Assembly (NCBI GenBank): GCA_947462685.1
Contig: CANHPL010000020.1
Location: 1 to 44,346 of the forward strand
Length of the DNA: 44,346 nt
Origin: Burkholderiaceae bacterium
GTDB lineage: Bacteria > Pseudomonadota > Gammaproteobacteria > Burkholderiales > Burkholderiaceae
Direction of reading: 5' to 3'
A model generated the notes under the pieces. That model saw only the letters and a program-made list of their open reading frames with translations, made no database searches and was not told where the DNA came from. The position numbers and the translations under genes were made by a program. This document shows, in pieces, positions 1-9,358 of the stretch (position 1 is its first letter; each line of letters opens with the position of its first letter).

Positions 1-2202
1 CTGACCAACCATCGCCTGAATAATCGGTGAACCGAGATTGCTAGTCATAACGATCACCGTGTTTTTAAAATCGACGGTTCGGCCTTGACCATCGGTCATT
101 CGACCATCATCAAGAACTTGTAACAAGACATTAAACACGTCTGGATGAGCCTTCTCGATTTCATCTAGCAAAATGACACTGTATGGTTTGCGTCTGACTA
201 GCTCAGTTAAGTAGCCTCCCTCTTCATACCCTACGTATCCTGGAGGAGCTCCTATGAGTCTTGAAACACTATGTTTTTCCATGAACTCACTCATGTCAAT
301 TCGAATCATATGCTCATCGCTATCAAACAAAAAGGAGGCTAAAGCTTTACATAATTCTGTTTTGCCAACCCCCGTCGGACCTAAAAATAAAAATGAACCA
401 TAGGGTCTTCCTTCGTCGGACAAGCCTGCTCTGGATCTTCTAATTGCATTGGCAACAGCAGCTATTGCATCATCTTGACCCACCACCCTGTCATGCAATT
501 TATCTTCCATGCTAAGTAACTTATCTCTTTCTCCCTGCATCATTTTCGAAACAGGAATGCCGGTTGCTCGAGAGACTACTTCCGCAATTTCTTCGGCACC
601 CACTTGGGTTCTTAAAAGTTTATTTTTCTTGCTGCCTGGAGTTTGTTCAGCGGTTGCAGCACTTTTTAATTTACCTTCTAACTCTGGTAATTTGCCATAT
701 TGCAACTCAGCCACTTTATCGAGCTTACCTTCTCGTTGTAACTTCACGATATCCGCACGTACTCGATCTATTTCTTCTTTAATATGTGCTGTGCCTTGAG
801 CAGCACCTTTTTCCGACTTCCAAATTTCTTCAAGATCCGCTAATTCTTTTCCTAGACGGGTAATTTCCTCTTCAATCAGTCCAAATCGTTTAATAGAAGC
901 TTCATCTTTTTCTTTTTTAACCGCCTCACGTTCAATTTTTAATTGAATAATTCGACGTTCTAACTTATCCATCACTTCAGGCTTGGAGTCAATTTCCATT
1001 TTAATTCTTGAAGCAGCTTCATCAATCAAATCAATAGCTTTATCTGGCAAAAAGCGATCAGTAATATAGCGATGAGAAAGCTCTGCCGCAGCAACAATCG
1101 CTGGATCGGTGATTTCTACACCATGGTGTAACTCATATCGTTCTTGTAATCCACGTAAAATCGCAATTGTTGCCTCAACACTAGGCTCGTCAACTAGCAC
1201 CTTTTGAAAACGCCTTTCCAGTGCTGCATCTTTTTCAATGTACTTGCGATACTCGTCTAAAGTAGTTGCGCCTATGCAATGTAACTCCCCTCTTGCCAAT
1301 GCGGGCTTAAGCATATTACCAGCATCCATTGATCCTTCTGTCTTACCTGCGCCCACCATGGTATGGATTTCATCGATGAAAACAATTGTTTGACCATCAT
1401 CCTTAGCAATATCAGATAAGACAGCTTTTAAGCGCTCCTCAAATTCGCCACGAAATTTTGCTCCAGCAAGCAATAAAGCCATGTCTAAAACCAGCACACG
1501 CTTATTCTTCAATGACTCCGGAACTTCTTCATTCACAATCCGCTGTGCAAGACCTTCTACAATGGCTGTTTTTCCAACTCCGGGTTCACCAATTAAGACG
1601 GGATTATTTTTTGTTCGGCGCATTAAAATTTGAATGGCGCGACGAATTTCATCGTCACGACCAATTACTGGATCTAACTTTCCCATACGCGCACGCTCAG
1701 TCAAATCTACGGTATATTTTTTAAGGGCTTCGCGTTGACTTTCTGCATCGTTACTATTCACAGACTGGCCTCCTCGAACGGTGTCAATGGTTGCCTCTAA
1801 GCTTTTACGAGACAAACCAGCAACTTTAGCTGCTTTACCTAAATCACCTTTATCATCTGCCAACACCAGTAAAAATAATTCAACTGCAACAAACTGGTCA
1901 CCACGCTTATTGGCTTCTTTTTCAGCCAGATTTAACCAAGCACCTAGATTTCGGCCAACCTGAACATCACCGGAGCCTTCAACTTGAGGTAATTTTTGCG
2001 CGACAGTCCCAATACTTTGTTCCAAAGCAGGGATATTGACGCCCGCCCGTGTTAATAAATTTCGAGCAGATCCTTCTTTATCCTTTAAAAGGGCTAACAA
2101 TACGTGTTCTGGCTCGATAAACTGGTTCTCAGCACTTACAGCCAAACTTTGACCCTCAGCCAAAGCTTCTTGAAATTTGGTTGTTAGTTTTTCAATTCTC
2201 AT
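1..2202 (-). CDS. clpB: ATP-dependent disaggregase ClpB (3' end outside window)
   Basis: Hsp104/ClpB-family AAA+ chaperone that, with DnaK, pulls polypeptides out of cytoplasmic aggregates. The frame is open from the ATG at 2202 to the window edge, giving 734 codons; a usual ClpB has about 860, so about 125 C-terminal residues (most of the small domain of the second AAA module) lie outside. Visible in order: Clp N-domain (about 1-145), first Walker A GEPGVGKT near residue 204 with [12 protein letters not shown] as Walker B, a charged coiled-coil middle domain (about 400-525), and second Walker [10 protein letters not shown] near residue 606 with pore loop GYVGYEEGG. The start MRIEKLT is typical and follows a GGAG at a suitable distance. 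A heat-shock-type promoter lies upstream. Confidence 0.97.
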   Translation of the reverse strand, partial: MRIEKLTTKFQEALAEGQSLAVSAENQFIEPEHVLLALLKDKEGSARNLLTRAGVNIPALEQSIGTVAQKLPQVEGSGDVQVGRNLGAWLNLAEKEANKRGDQFVAVELFLLVLADDKGDLGKAAKVAGLSRKSLEATIDTVRGGQSVNSNDAESQREALKKYTVDLTERARMGKLDPVIGRDDEIRRAIQILMRRTKNNPVLIGEPGVGKTAIVEGLAQRIVNEEVPESLKNKRVLVLDMALLLAGAKFRGEFEERLKAVLSDIAKDDGQTIVFIDEIHTMVGAGKTEGSMDAGNMLKPALARGELHCIGATTLDEYRKYIEKDAALERRFQKVLVDEPSVEATIAILRGLQERYELHHGVEITDPAIVAAAELSHRYITDRFLPDKAIDLIDEAASRIKMEIDSKPEVMDKLERRIIQLKIEREAVKKEKDEASIKRFGLIEEEITRLGKELADLEEIWKSEKGAAQGTAHIKEEIDRVRADIVKLQREGKLDKVAELQYGKLPELEGKLKSAATAEQTPGSKKNKLLRTQVGAEEIAEVVSRATGIPVSKMMQGERDKLLSMEDKLHDRVVGQDDAIAAVANAIRRSRAGLSDEGRPYGSFLFLGPTGVGKTELCKALASFLFDSDEHMIRIDMSEFMEKHSVSRLIGAPPGYVGYEEGGYLTELVRRKPYSVILLDEIEKAHPDVFNVLLQVLDDGRMTDGQGRTVDFKNTVIVMTSNLGSPIIQAMVGQ

Positions 2203-2239
2203 AGGATGCTCCATTCATTAAGAATTTATTGATATCCTA

Positions 2240-2268
2240 TAGATACGTCCATATCTGAATATTTCAAG
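2240..2268 (-). promoter_or_regulatory. Candidate sigma-32 promoter of clpB
   Basis: On the minus strand CTTGAAA (2262-2268) matches the sigma-32 -35 consensus exactly. After a 13-nt spacer, ACGTATCTA (2240-2248) is a partial match to the -10 element CCCCATNTA. It lies 38-66 nt upstream of the clpB start, the expected place for heat-shock control. Confidence 0.55.
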
Positions 2269-2288
2269 AGGCCGTCTAAAATAGATTC

Positions 2289-2555
2289 ATGAAAAACACG
2301 AACACTATAGATAAATCTTGGATAATTTACTTGCTAGAGTGTAAAGACGGTAGTTTATATACAGGTATTACCAATGATCTAGCAAAAAGATTGGCTAGTC
2401 ATAATGCTGGTCTTGGAGCGAAATATACGCGCGGCAGAACACCAGTTACTTTATTGGAATTCAAAACTGTTTCAAGCCAATCAGAAGCTTTAAGACTTGA
2501 GTATCAAATTAAAAAATTACCTCGATTAAAAAAAAGGGGTTTTTTTCAGTCCTAG
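2289..2555 (+). CDS. GIY-YIG nuclease-superfamily protein (UPF0213 type)
   Basis: Small single-domain GIY-YIG protein of 88 residues, a common length for this family. The core motif appears as IYLLECKDGSLYTGIT (residues 13-28), followed by the conserved NDLAKRLASHNAG helix with its Arg and by KYTRGRTPV. The C-terminal helix EALRLEYQIKKLPRLKK also fits. Cellular role is not established for this subfamily; nucleic-acid cleavage or repair is inferred from the fold. It is divergent from clpB, and its start has no obvious Shine-Dalgarno. Its last codons run through an A8-G4-T7 tract (2528-2546), which may double as an intrinsic terminator against the convergent gene ending at 2562. Confidence 0.85.
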   Translation: MKNTNTIDKSWIIYLLECKDGSLYTGITNDLAKRLASHNAGLGAKYTRGRTPVTLLEFKTVSSQSEALRLEYQIKKLPRLKKRGFFQS

Positions 2556-2561
2556 TTAAAA

Positions 2562-3284
2562 TTATTTAGACCAAGATTGCAACTCATATCTAAGAAAATC
2601 TTCTTTCATGTCGTTCCTTCTCGGTCCCGCCATAGTGAAGTATGTTCCACTAGTTTCACGCACTACCCAACGACCAATTTCTGGGGAATACCAATATCGA
2701 TCAACACGTGTTGAATCTAACCTAGATGAATCGTTATGCTGGAATCGTATCAACTTCTCAACTTTCATTGCGGTAAAAGTCCCACTAGGAATCGTGATGC
2801 TCTCCCATCCATGTTGGCGAATAGTTACAGCCATAGGTAATCGGTAGGAGGAATTTCCAACTTGATAGCTTGTCCTGACGGTGTCAGATAAGTTGATTTG
2901 ATTCAAATTAAGATAAATAGGCACTACAGATTGATAGGTCTGACTCGCATCCCAATCTGAATCTGACAATAACTTGCCATAAGGCGACTGAACTTCATTT
3001 CCCAAGTTTTGATTTTTCTGACCTTTACGGGAAATAATAATTTGCCCATTTTCAATAGCACTAATTTGATCTTCTATTAATTCAATTGGCTCAGAATTAA
3101 ATTGATTGATCTTTAAATATTTCCATGACTGACCTACCCTTGCTTCACGTAAATTTAATGGTGTGGGTTGGAGTGTTGGGGTTGTCTTTATTGGTGACAA
3201 TGACTGAATAGCACAGCCAACTAAGGTCAGACTTAAAGGCAAGGTTAGTCCCCCAATAACAAAAGCTCTTCTTGATTCTTGCAT
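2562..3284 (-). CDS. Putative lipoprotein with twin-arginine-like signal
   Basis: Hypothetical secreted protein of 240 residues. The N-terminus has SRRAFVIGG, close to a Tat motif, then a hydrophobic stretch ending in the lipobox-like TLVGC, so an envelope lipoprotein is likely. The rest is mostly beta-prone with aromatic patches (RYWYSPEIGRWV) and no domain I can name. I chose the ATG at 3284 because it overlaps the moaE stop as TAATG and has GGGGGA just upstream; another in-frame ATG lies at 3296. It is last in the alaA-to-moaE operon, so translational coupling to moaE is expected. A link to molybdenum metabolism is only positional. Confidence 0.8.
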   Translation of the reverse strand: MQESRRAFVIGGLTLPLSLTLVGCAIQSLSPIKTTPTLQPTPLNLREARVGQSWKYLKINQFNSEPIELIEDQISAIENGQIIISRKGQKNQNLGNEVQSPYGKLLSDSDWDASQTYQSVVPIYLNLNQINLSDTVRTSYQVGNSSYRLPMAVTIRQHGWESITIPSGTFTAMKVEKLIRFQHNDSSRLDSTRVDRYWYSPEIGRWVVRETSGTYFTMAGPRRNDMKEDFLRYELQSWSK

Positions 3285-3736
3285 TATTTCCCCCATTTCT
3301 TTAAACGTTCTTCATCACTTGTTCTTGCATCAACCCACCTTGAACCCTGTGGTGTGTGTTCTTTCTTCCAAAAAGGGGCTGATGTTTTTAAATAATCCAT
3401 CATAAACTCGCATGCAGCGTAAGCATCACCTCGGTGCGAACTTGCAACTGCAACCAATACAATTTGGTCCATGGGAAGCAATTTGCCAACACGATGAATA
3501 ATCGTCGCATTGATGACATCCCAACGTTTTTCTGCTTGCGCTAGGATGTCTTGCAAGCACTTTTCGGTCATGCCTGGATAATGCTCGAGCTCCATCCCCG
3601 CTACTTGATCTCCAAGGTGGGAGTCACGTACAGTTCCTACAAAAAGGTTAATCCCTCCAATACCTGGAAACCCTTTACAAAGAAGGTCTAATTCAGTAGA
3701 AACGTCAAAGTCTTCTACCTGAATAGCAATTTTCAT
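3284..3736 (-). CDS. moaE: Molybdopterin synthase catalytic subunit MoaE
   Basis: Large subunit of molybdopterin synthase. With thiocarboxylated MoaD it inserts the two dithiolene sulfurs into cyclic pyranopterin monophosphate in the cytoplasm. The 150 residues match the family length. Diagnostic stretches are NLFVGTVRD, LEHYPGMTEK, IIHRVGKLLPMDQIVLVAV and SSHRGDAYAACEFMMDYLK, ending in PFWKKEH, where the conserved active-site lysines lie. The ATG at 3736 directly abuts the moaD stop (TAAATG), and the Gly-Gly codons of moaD supply a G-rich ribosome-binding region. Coupled expression keeps the two subunits together. Confidence 0.96.
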   Translation of the reverse strand: MKIAIQVEDFDVSTELDLLCKGFPGIGGINLFVGTVRDSHLGDQVAGMELEHYPGMTEKCLQDILAQAEKRWDVINATIIHRVGKLLPMDQIVLVAVASSHRGDAYAACEFMMDYLKTSAPFWKKEHTPQGSRWVDARTSDEERLKKWGK

Positions 3737-3994
3737 TTAACCCCCGGTGACTGGTGGAAAAAAAGCAATTTCTGCACGCTCTTGGATAGGTTCTTCCATC
3801 GTCACCATTTCTAAATTTTGTGCGGCTCGAATATTTTTATGTGGTGCAAGTGACTCTGCCCAAACAGAATCTTTTTTTGACAAATAAATTCTTAAATCAC
3901 CAATGGTGATGACTTGATTAGGGATATCTTCATCAATTTGATCAGTTTTTAATGCCTCTTTGAGAGATGCAAAAAAACGTATAGTGATTTTCAT
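3737..3994 (-). CDS. moaD: Molybdopterin synthase sulfur carrier subunit MoaD
   Basis: Ubiquitin-like sulfur carrier of 85 residues. It ends in FFPPVTGG, the C-terminal Gly-Gly that is adenylated and thiocarboxylated before sulfur is passed to MoaE. The N-terminal strand KITIRFFASLKEAL is typical. The gene sits 3 nt after the moeA stop and abuts moaE, so the three Moco genes form one block within the threonine operon. No separate promoter is visible. Confidence 0.95.
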   Translation of the reverse strand: MKITIRFFASLKEALKTDQIDEDIPNQVITIGDLRIYLSKKDSVWAESLAPHKNIRAAQNLEMVTMEEPIQERAEIAFFPPVTGG

Positions 3995-3997
3995 GAT

Positions 3998-5239
3998 TTA
4001 ATGCCCCAACAGTTGCGAAAAAGGAATAAACCTTACCTTATCACCTTTTCTTATCACCTGACCAGCAGGCACATCTGCTAATCCATCTGCCCAAACTGCG
4101 CTTGTTAAAACACCTGAACTTTGATTTGGATACAAATCTAACTTTCCAAAGGGATTTATTTTTACCCTTAGAAATTCATTTCTTTTGTCAGGCTTAATCC
4201 AATCAAAATCAGACTCTAATTCAAAACGAGGCTCATCAGTGACTTGCGCACCTTGCAGGGCTCTTATAAATGGCTTAACAAATAATAAAAAAGTAACAAA
4301 ACTGGACACTGGATTACCAGGCAACCCCATAAACCAAGATGAATCCACTTGATTACGATTGATGACACCGAAAGCCAGTGGCTTACCAGGCTTAATGGCA
4401 ATTTGCCACATATCTAATTGACCTTCAGCTTGGACTGCAGGTTTAATATGATCTTCTTCACCAACCGATACGCCACCTGAGGTGACGATTAAATCATGGT
4501 GCTCAGCAGCAGCTCGGAGAGTTTTTCTGGTTGCTTCTAATGTATCAGGAACAATTCCAAAGTCTGTAAAATCACAGCCCAATGCCTTTACACAGGCAAT
4601 GAGGGTATCTCGATTCGAATTATAGATACCGCCGGGCTTTAAGGGCTGACCAGGTAAAGTGAGTTCATCACCGGTAAAAAATAAAGCTACTTTTACTCGT
4701 TGCTTAACTTCCAAATGAGTCATGCCAGAGGATGCAGCGACGCCTAGTTCTTGGGGGCGCAAATAAGTTCCTGCTTGAAGAATAACGGTGTTTTCACGAA
4801 TGTCTTCACCCTTTTCACGAATCCACTCCCCTATTTTAGGAACATGGTTTACTTTAATTTGAAAGTTAATTCCAGAGGCATTCGGCGTACCAATGATCTC
4901 ACAATCCTCCTGCATCACCACCGCATTTGCCCCTAGGGGGATAGACGCCCCTGTAAAAATTCTTGCCGCAGTGTTTGGCTCTAGTAGATTTCCGACATAA
5001 CCCGCGGGTATACGCTGCGTCACTGGTAGGATCGTGCCTGATTCTGTAACATCTTGGGCGCGCAAAACATAACCATCCATTTGGGTATTATTCATAGGGG
5101 GCACATTCACGGTACTGATGACATCTTTTGCTAGAACTCTGCCCAAAGCTTCTTGAAGAATAACAGTTTCGAAATGTTGAATTCCCTTCGCCTGCGACAG
5201 CAATATTTCCAAAGCCTGAGCTGCCGTTTTCATACTCAT
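3998..5239 (-). CDS. moeA: Molybdopterin molybdenumtransferase MoeA
   Basis: Inserts molybdate into adenylylated molybdopterin, the last step of Mo-molybdopterin formation. The 413 residues agree with the usual length of about 400. Family landmarks are PPMNNTQMDGYVLRA near residue 47, IPAGYVGN, ARIFTGASIP and the MoaB/Mog-like domain with FFTGDEL, GGIYNSNRDTL, TSGGVSVGEEDHIKPA and MGLPGNPVSSFVTF. The start overlaps the thrC stop as ATGA (5236-5239), indicating translational coupling. Presence of moeA, moaD and moaE implies that Mo enzymes are made, which fits the metal-binding proteins at 22.7-24.8 kb. Confidence 0.96.
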   Translation of the reverse strand: MSMKTAAQALEILLSQAKGIQHFETVILQEALGRVLAKDVISTVNVPPMNNTQMDGYVLRAQDVTESGTILPVTQRIPAGYVGNLLEPNTAARIFTGASIPLGANAVVMQEDCEIIGTPNASGINFQIKVNHVPKIGEWIREKGEDIRENTVILQAGTYLRPQELGVAASSGMTHLEVKQRVKVALFFTGDELTLPGQPLKPGGIYNSNRDTLIACVKALGCDFTDFGIVPDTLEATRKTLRAAAEHHDLIVTSGGVSVGEEDHIKPAVQAEGQLDMWQIAIKPGKPLAFGVINRNQVDSSWFMGLPGNPVSSFVTFLLFVKPFIRALQGAQVTDEPRFELESDFDWIKPDKRNEFLRVKINPFGKLDLYPNQSSGVLTSAVWADGLADVPAGQVIRKGDKVRFIPFSQLLGH

Positions 5240-6678
5240 TGGGTATGCTCAACAATAAACTCTTGAATCAAATTCACTTCTGGCGGCAAAGTAAATAAGC
5301 GCTGGGGTAAATTTTCAATACCGATAAATGCATCTGGTCGATCTGGCAGATACCCTAAAGCAACCTCAATGGTTTCTGAAAACTTTACGGGTAAAGCAGT
5401 CTCTAAAACCAACATCTTAATTCCTGATTGCAAATAATTTCTCGCAACCTGAATACCATCGGCCGTGTGAGTATCGATCACAACACCATATTTTCGCGAT
5501 ACTTGTTGAATAGTTTCGATACGATTGGTGTGGGTACTTCTACCTGATACAAAACCAAACTGTTTGATCTGCTCACGAGCCGGATGTTCTGAGTAATCAA
5601 ATCCACCTTGTTTTTCCACTTGAGCAAAAAGATCTTTGACTAATGACCCATCCCGTCCTAACCAATCAAACACAAATCTCTCAAAATTACTCGCCTTAGA
5701 AATGTCCATAGATGGACTAGATGTGTGGAAGGTTTCAGCAGATTTTCTGGCTCGATAAAGTCCTGTTTTAAAAAACTCATCTAAAACATCATTTTCATTA
5801 GTCGCAACGACTAATTGATGAATGGGTAGTCCCATCATGCGAGCAATATGGCCGGCGCACACATTACCAAAATTTCCTGAAGGTACACAAAATGATACCT
5901 TCTCGGAACTGGTAGATGTAGCCTTCAAATATCCTGCGAAATAATATACAACTTGGGCAACAACCCTTGCCCAATTAATTGAGTTGACTGTACCAATCTT
6001 ATGTTTTGATTTGAATGCTAAGTCGTTACTAACTGCTTTAACGATATCTTGGGCATCGTCAAAAACACCTTGGATTGCAATATTAAAAATGTTGGGGTCT
6101 TGCAAAGAATACATTTGGGCACATTGAAACGCACTCATTTTCCCAACTGGGGAAAGCATGAATACACGAATACCTTTTTTACCTCGCATTGCATATTCAG
6201 CAGCACTACCCGTATCTCCAGAAGTAGCGCCTAAAATATTTAATTCCCTACCCTCTTTTGCTAACACATATTCAAAAAGATTACCGAGCAATTGCATGGC
6301 CATATCTTTAAACGCCAAGGTTGGGCCATTAGATAAACTTAATAAACCAATTTGCGTGCCTGCTTCTTCACCTAACCAGTGAATCGGTGTAATTTGGTTT
6401 GCATCATCATCTGCGCGACCATTACAGTAGACCTTTGCAGTATAAGTCTTCCGTACAATCTGACGTAAGTCCTCCTCGGGAATATCATCTGAAAACAATC
6501 TCAATACCTCAAATGCTAAGTCAGCATAACTGAGCTTGCGCCAAGAATCCAAAGTAGCTTTTGAAATCTGTGGATAAGAAGCAGGCATATACAAGCCCCC
6601 ATCTGGGGCCAAACCAGCCAACAAAATTTCTAAAAAAGAAAGTTGTTCAGAATCTCCTCGTGTTGATACATATTTCAT
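5236..6678 (-). CDS. thrC: Threonine synthase
   Basis: PLP enzyme converting O-phosphohomoserine to threonine. At 480 residues it belongs to the longer class seen in many proteobacteria. Evidence: N-terminal YVSTRG, PDGGLYMP, the PLP-binding lysine in TLAFKDMAMQLLGNLFEY (Lys124), LGATSGDTGSAAEYAMRGK for phosphate binding, and PSGNFGNVCAGHIA, which contacts the cofactor phosphate. It follows hom by 7 nt and overlaps moeA by 4 nt. With hom it supplies the aspartate-to-threonine branch. Confidence 0.97.
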   Translation of the reverse strand: MKYVSTRGDSEQLSFLEILLAGLAPDGGLYMPASYPQISKATLDSWRKLSYADLAFEVLRLFSDDIPEEDLRQIVRKTYTAKVYCNGRADDDANQITPIHWLGEEAGTQIGLLSLSNGPTLAFKDMAMQLLGNLFEYVLAKEGRELNILGATSGDTGSAAEYAMRGKKGIRVFMLSPVGKMSAFQCAQMYSLQDPNIFNIAIQGVFDDAQDIVKAVSNDLAFKSKHKIGTVNSINWARVVAQVVYYFAGYLKATSTSSEKVSFCVPSGNFGNVCAGHIARMMGLPIHQLVVATNENDVLDEFFKTGLYRARKSAETFHTSSPSMDISKASNFERFVFDWLGRDGSLVKDLFAQVEKQGGFDYSEHPAREQIKQFGFVSGRSTHTNRIETIQQVSRKYGVVIDTHTADGIQVARNYLQSGIKMLVLETALPVKFSETIEVALGYLPDRPDAFIGIENLPQRLFTLPPEVNLIQEFIVEHTQ

Positions 6679-6685
6679 GACAGTC

Positions 6686-8008
6686 CTAGCTCAACTCTTC
6701 TAATCTAATTTTAGTAACTGTACCTTTGACAGTAGCAAGTTGTTCAATCGACCCAATCGCTTCCAACATGTATTTTTCTTGAGTCTGGTGAGTCAGTATC
6801 ACTAAATCTGTTTGACTTTCACCCTGCGCTGCTTCTTTTTGCAATAATGCGTCAATCGAAATATTATGATCTGCCAGTATCTTCGTAATATTGGCTAGTA
6901 CGCCTTTTTCATCGGACACTTTTAATCGCAAATAATAACTTGTAGTAATTTCTCCAATCGGCATCACAACCGTTGGCATCACCTTATCTTCTTGAAATGC
7001 CAGATAAGGAACCCGCTTGCTTGGCTGGACTGCTTCATAACGTACCACATCAACTAAATCGGCAATGACCGCAGATGCAGTTGCTTCAGATCCGGCGCCT
7101 TTACCGTAGTAAAGGGTTGTACCGACAGCATCTCCATGAACCTGAACTGCATTCATAGCACCCTCGACACTAGCAATGAGTCTTTTAGCTGGAATGAGCG
7201 TTGGATGAACCCGTAACTCAATTCCATACGATGTTTTTTTGGTAATACCTAATAATTTAATCCGATAACCTAATTGCTCTGCATATTGAATATCAATGGG
7301 CTCTAATTGCGTAATGCCCTCAATGTAAGCTTGATCAAATTGCACAGGAACACCAAAAGCAATCGCACTCATAATCGAAGCTTTATGAGCTGCGTCAATC
7401 CCTTCAATATCAAATGTGGGGTCTGTCTCTGCATAGCCTAGTCGTTGTGCTTCTTTTAGGACTTCATCAAAGGAAGACCCTTTATCTCTCATTTCTGAGA
7501 GAATAAAATTCGTCGTACCATTAATAATGCCTGCAATCCATTCGATTCGATTGGCAGTTAAACCTTCCCTTAAGGCTTTAATAATGGGGATACCGCCCGC
7601 AACTGCGGCTTCAAAAGCGACAATCACACCTTTTTCTTTTGCTGCTGCAAAAATCTCGTTGCCATGAACAGCAATCAAAGCTTTGTTCGCAGTCACCACA
7701 TGCTTGCCATTCGCAATTGCTGCCATCACCAACTCTTTTGCAATTCCATACCCACCAATTAATTCAATCACAACATCAATATCAGGGTTTTGGATCACTT
7801 GATAAGCGTCACTGACAATGTGTGCACGACCTTGCACAATTTCTTCTGCACGTGCAGTATTAATATCAGCAACCATCTTAATCTGAATATCTCTTCCAGC
7901 ACGACGCTCGATTTCCGAATGATTGCGTTGCAAAACCGAAAATACTCCACCACCAACCGTGCCAACACCCAATAAACCAACTTGTAAAGGCTTCATTTCA
8001 TTAACCAT
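6686..8008 (-). CDS. hom: Homoserine dehydrogenase
   Basis: NAD(P)-dependent reduction of aspartate semialdehyde to homoserine. The 440-residue, single-function form has a Rossmann motif GLLGVGTVGGGVF (about 11-23), the catalytic-domain signature ANKALIAVHG, GIINGTTNFIL, EADPTFDIEG-like AETDPTFDIEGIDAAHK, and a C-terminal ACT domain (about 355-435: YYLRLKVSDEKGVLANITKIL) that usually gives threonine feedback inhibition. Two starts are possible, ATG at 8008 or at 7996; neither has a strong Shine-Dalgarno, and the longer is listed. It lies 25 nt downstream of alaA in the same operon. Confidence 0.97.
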   Translation of the reverse strand: MVNEMKPLQVGLLGVGTVGGGVFSVLQRNHSEIERRAGRDIQIKMVADINTARAEEIVQGRAHIVSDAYQVIQNPDIDVVIELIGGYGIAKELVMAAIANGKHVVTANKALIAVHGNEIFAAAKEKGVIVAFEAAVAGGIPIIKALREGLTANRIEWIAGIINGTTNFILSEMRDKGSSFDEVLKEAQRLGYAETDPTFDIEGIDAAHKASIMSAIAFGVPVQFDQAYIEGITQLEPIDIQYAEQLGYRIKLLGITKKTSYGIELRVHPTLIPAKRLIASVEGAMNAVQVHGDAVGTTLYYGKGAGSEATASAVIADLVDVVRYEAVQPSKRVPYLAFQEDKVMPTVVMPIGEITTSYYLRLKVSDEKGVLANITKILADHNISIDALLQKEAAQGESQTDLVILTHQTQEKYMLEAIGSIEQLATVKGTVTKIRLEELS

Positions 8009-8033
8009 AAGAGATACAACACATTTGAAAAAA

Positions 8034-9284
8034 TTACTTAACCGCTATTTTAAGGGAGCTGGTACCCATGCGAGCGCGGTAACGAGCCAAAAATTTGGCC
8101 AGACGCGCAATAGCTTCTCGTAAAACATCTTCATTGGGTAAAAACACCAAGCGAAAGTGATCTGGGTCGGGCCAATTAAAGCCAGATCCCTGAACTAAAA
8201 GAACTTTCTCTTCCTTTAAAAATTCAGCAATAAATTCTTGATCATTTTTAATAGGGTACATCTGCGGATCTAATTTAGGAAACAAATATAAGGCCGCATC
8301 GGGCTTTACGCATGTCACACCAGGAATTTTGGTGATTAAGTCAAAGGCAAGATCACGCTGACGCCTTAACCTACCACCTTCAGCAACTAACTCATCAATA
8401 CTTTGATACCCACCCAAAGCGGTCTGGATCGCCCATTGACCTGGAACATTCGAGCACAAGCGCATCGAAGATAACATATTTAGACCTTCGATATAGTCCT
8501 TAGCGAGTTCTTTATCACCTGAAACAATCATCCAACCGGCGCGATAACCACAAGAACGATAATTTTTTGATAATCCATTAAATGTAATCATCAAAACATC
8601 TTCTGACAATGATGCAATCGATGTATGTGTTTTACCTTCGTACAATGTTTTATCGTATATTTCATCGGCAAAAATAATCAGCCCAAATTCCTCAGCAAGC
8701 TGCACGATAGCTTTTAAAGATTGATCACTATAAATAGCTCCCGTAGGATTATTGGGATTAATCACGACAATACCCTTCGTGTTATCCGTAATCTTTGCTC
8801 GCATATCGTCAATATTTGGCGCCCAATTATTCTCCTCATCACACAAGTAATGAATCGGTGTACCGCCAGACAAACTCACCGCAGCTGTCCACAAGGGGTA
8901 ATCCGGAGCAGGCACCAATACTTCATCACCATTATTGAGCAATGCATTCATTGCTAAAACAATTAATTCGGAGACACCGTTGCCTGTATAAATATCGTCT
9001 AATGTGACACCTTTGATATTTTTTTCTTGGGAATAATGCATGATGGCTTTTCGGGCGGTAAAGATTCCTTTTGAATCAGAGTAAGCCGCAGAATTAACCA
9101 AATTCCTGATCATGTCCTGCTGGATTTCTTCTGGTGGATCAAAGCCAAATACACCAACATTGCCAATGTTGAGCTTAATAATCTTATGCCCCTCTTCTTC
9201 CATGCGTGAGGCAAGCTCTAAAACAGGTCCACGAATGTCATAACAGACATTGTTTAATTTGTTAGATTTTAAAAATGTTTTCAC
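8034..9284 (-). CDS. alaA: AlaA/AlaT-type pyruvate (alanine) aminotransferase
   Basis: Class I PLP aminotransferase of 416 residues resembling E. coli AlaA (YfbQ), which makes alanine from pyruvate and glutamate. Shared blocks are DIRGPVLELA, KLNIGNVGVFGFD, DIYTGNGVSELIV, LVPAPDYPLWTAAVSLSGG, VVINPNNPTGAIYS, FADEIYDKTLYEG, the PLP-lysine motif NGLSKNYRSCGYRAGWM and ALGGYQSI. It heads the alaA-hom-thrC-moeA-moaD-moaE operon, and its promoter must lie in the 74-nt gap shared with the divergent arn operon. Close family members (AlaC and aspartate aminotransferase types) are a lesser possibility. Confidence 0.9.
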   Translation of the reverse strand: MKTFLKSNKLNNVCYDIRGPVLELASRMEEEGHKIIKLNIGNVGVFGFDPPEEIQQDMIRNLVNSAAYSDSKGIFTARKAIMHYSQEKNIKGVTLDDIYTGNGVSELIVLAMNALLNNGDEVLVPAPDYPLWTAAVSLSGGTPIHYLCDEENNWAPNIDDMRAKITDNTKGIVVINPNNPTGAIYSDQSLKAIVQLAEEFGLIIFADEIYDKTLYEGKTHTSIASLSEDVLMITFNGLSKNYRSCGYRAGWMIVSGDKELAKDYIEGLNMLSSMRLCSNVPGQWAIQTALGGYQSIDELVAEGGRLRRQRDLAFDLITKIPGVTCVKPDAALYLFPKLDPQMYPIKNDQEFIAEFLKEEKVLLVQGSGFNWPDPDHFRLVFLPNEDVLREAIARLAKFLARYRARMGTSSLKIAVK

Positions 9285-9303
9285 AATAATTTAAATTTTA
9301 AGT

Positions 9304-9332
9304 TTTCCAGCTTTATTAACGCTAGCTATAAT
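9304..9332 (+). promoter_or_regulatory. Candidate sigma-70 promoter of the DUF498-arn operon
   Basis: TTTCCA (9304-9309), a 17-nt spacer and a perfect TATAAT (9327-9332). A start site near 9339 would leave a leader of about 20 nt before the GTG start at 9359. The downstream genes are nearly contiguous to 16963, so this promoter could drive the whole block. Confidence 0.5.
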
Positions 9333-9358
9333 GTGTATATTATGACAGAGCCTAAGCC

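Noticed and set aside
509..799. Plus-strand open frame of 96 codons
   Set aside because: It lies fully antisense to clpB, whose protein is well conserved here, and has no ribosome-binding site.
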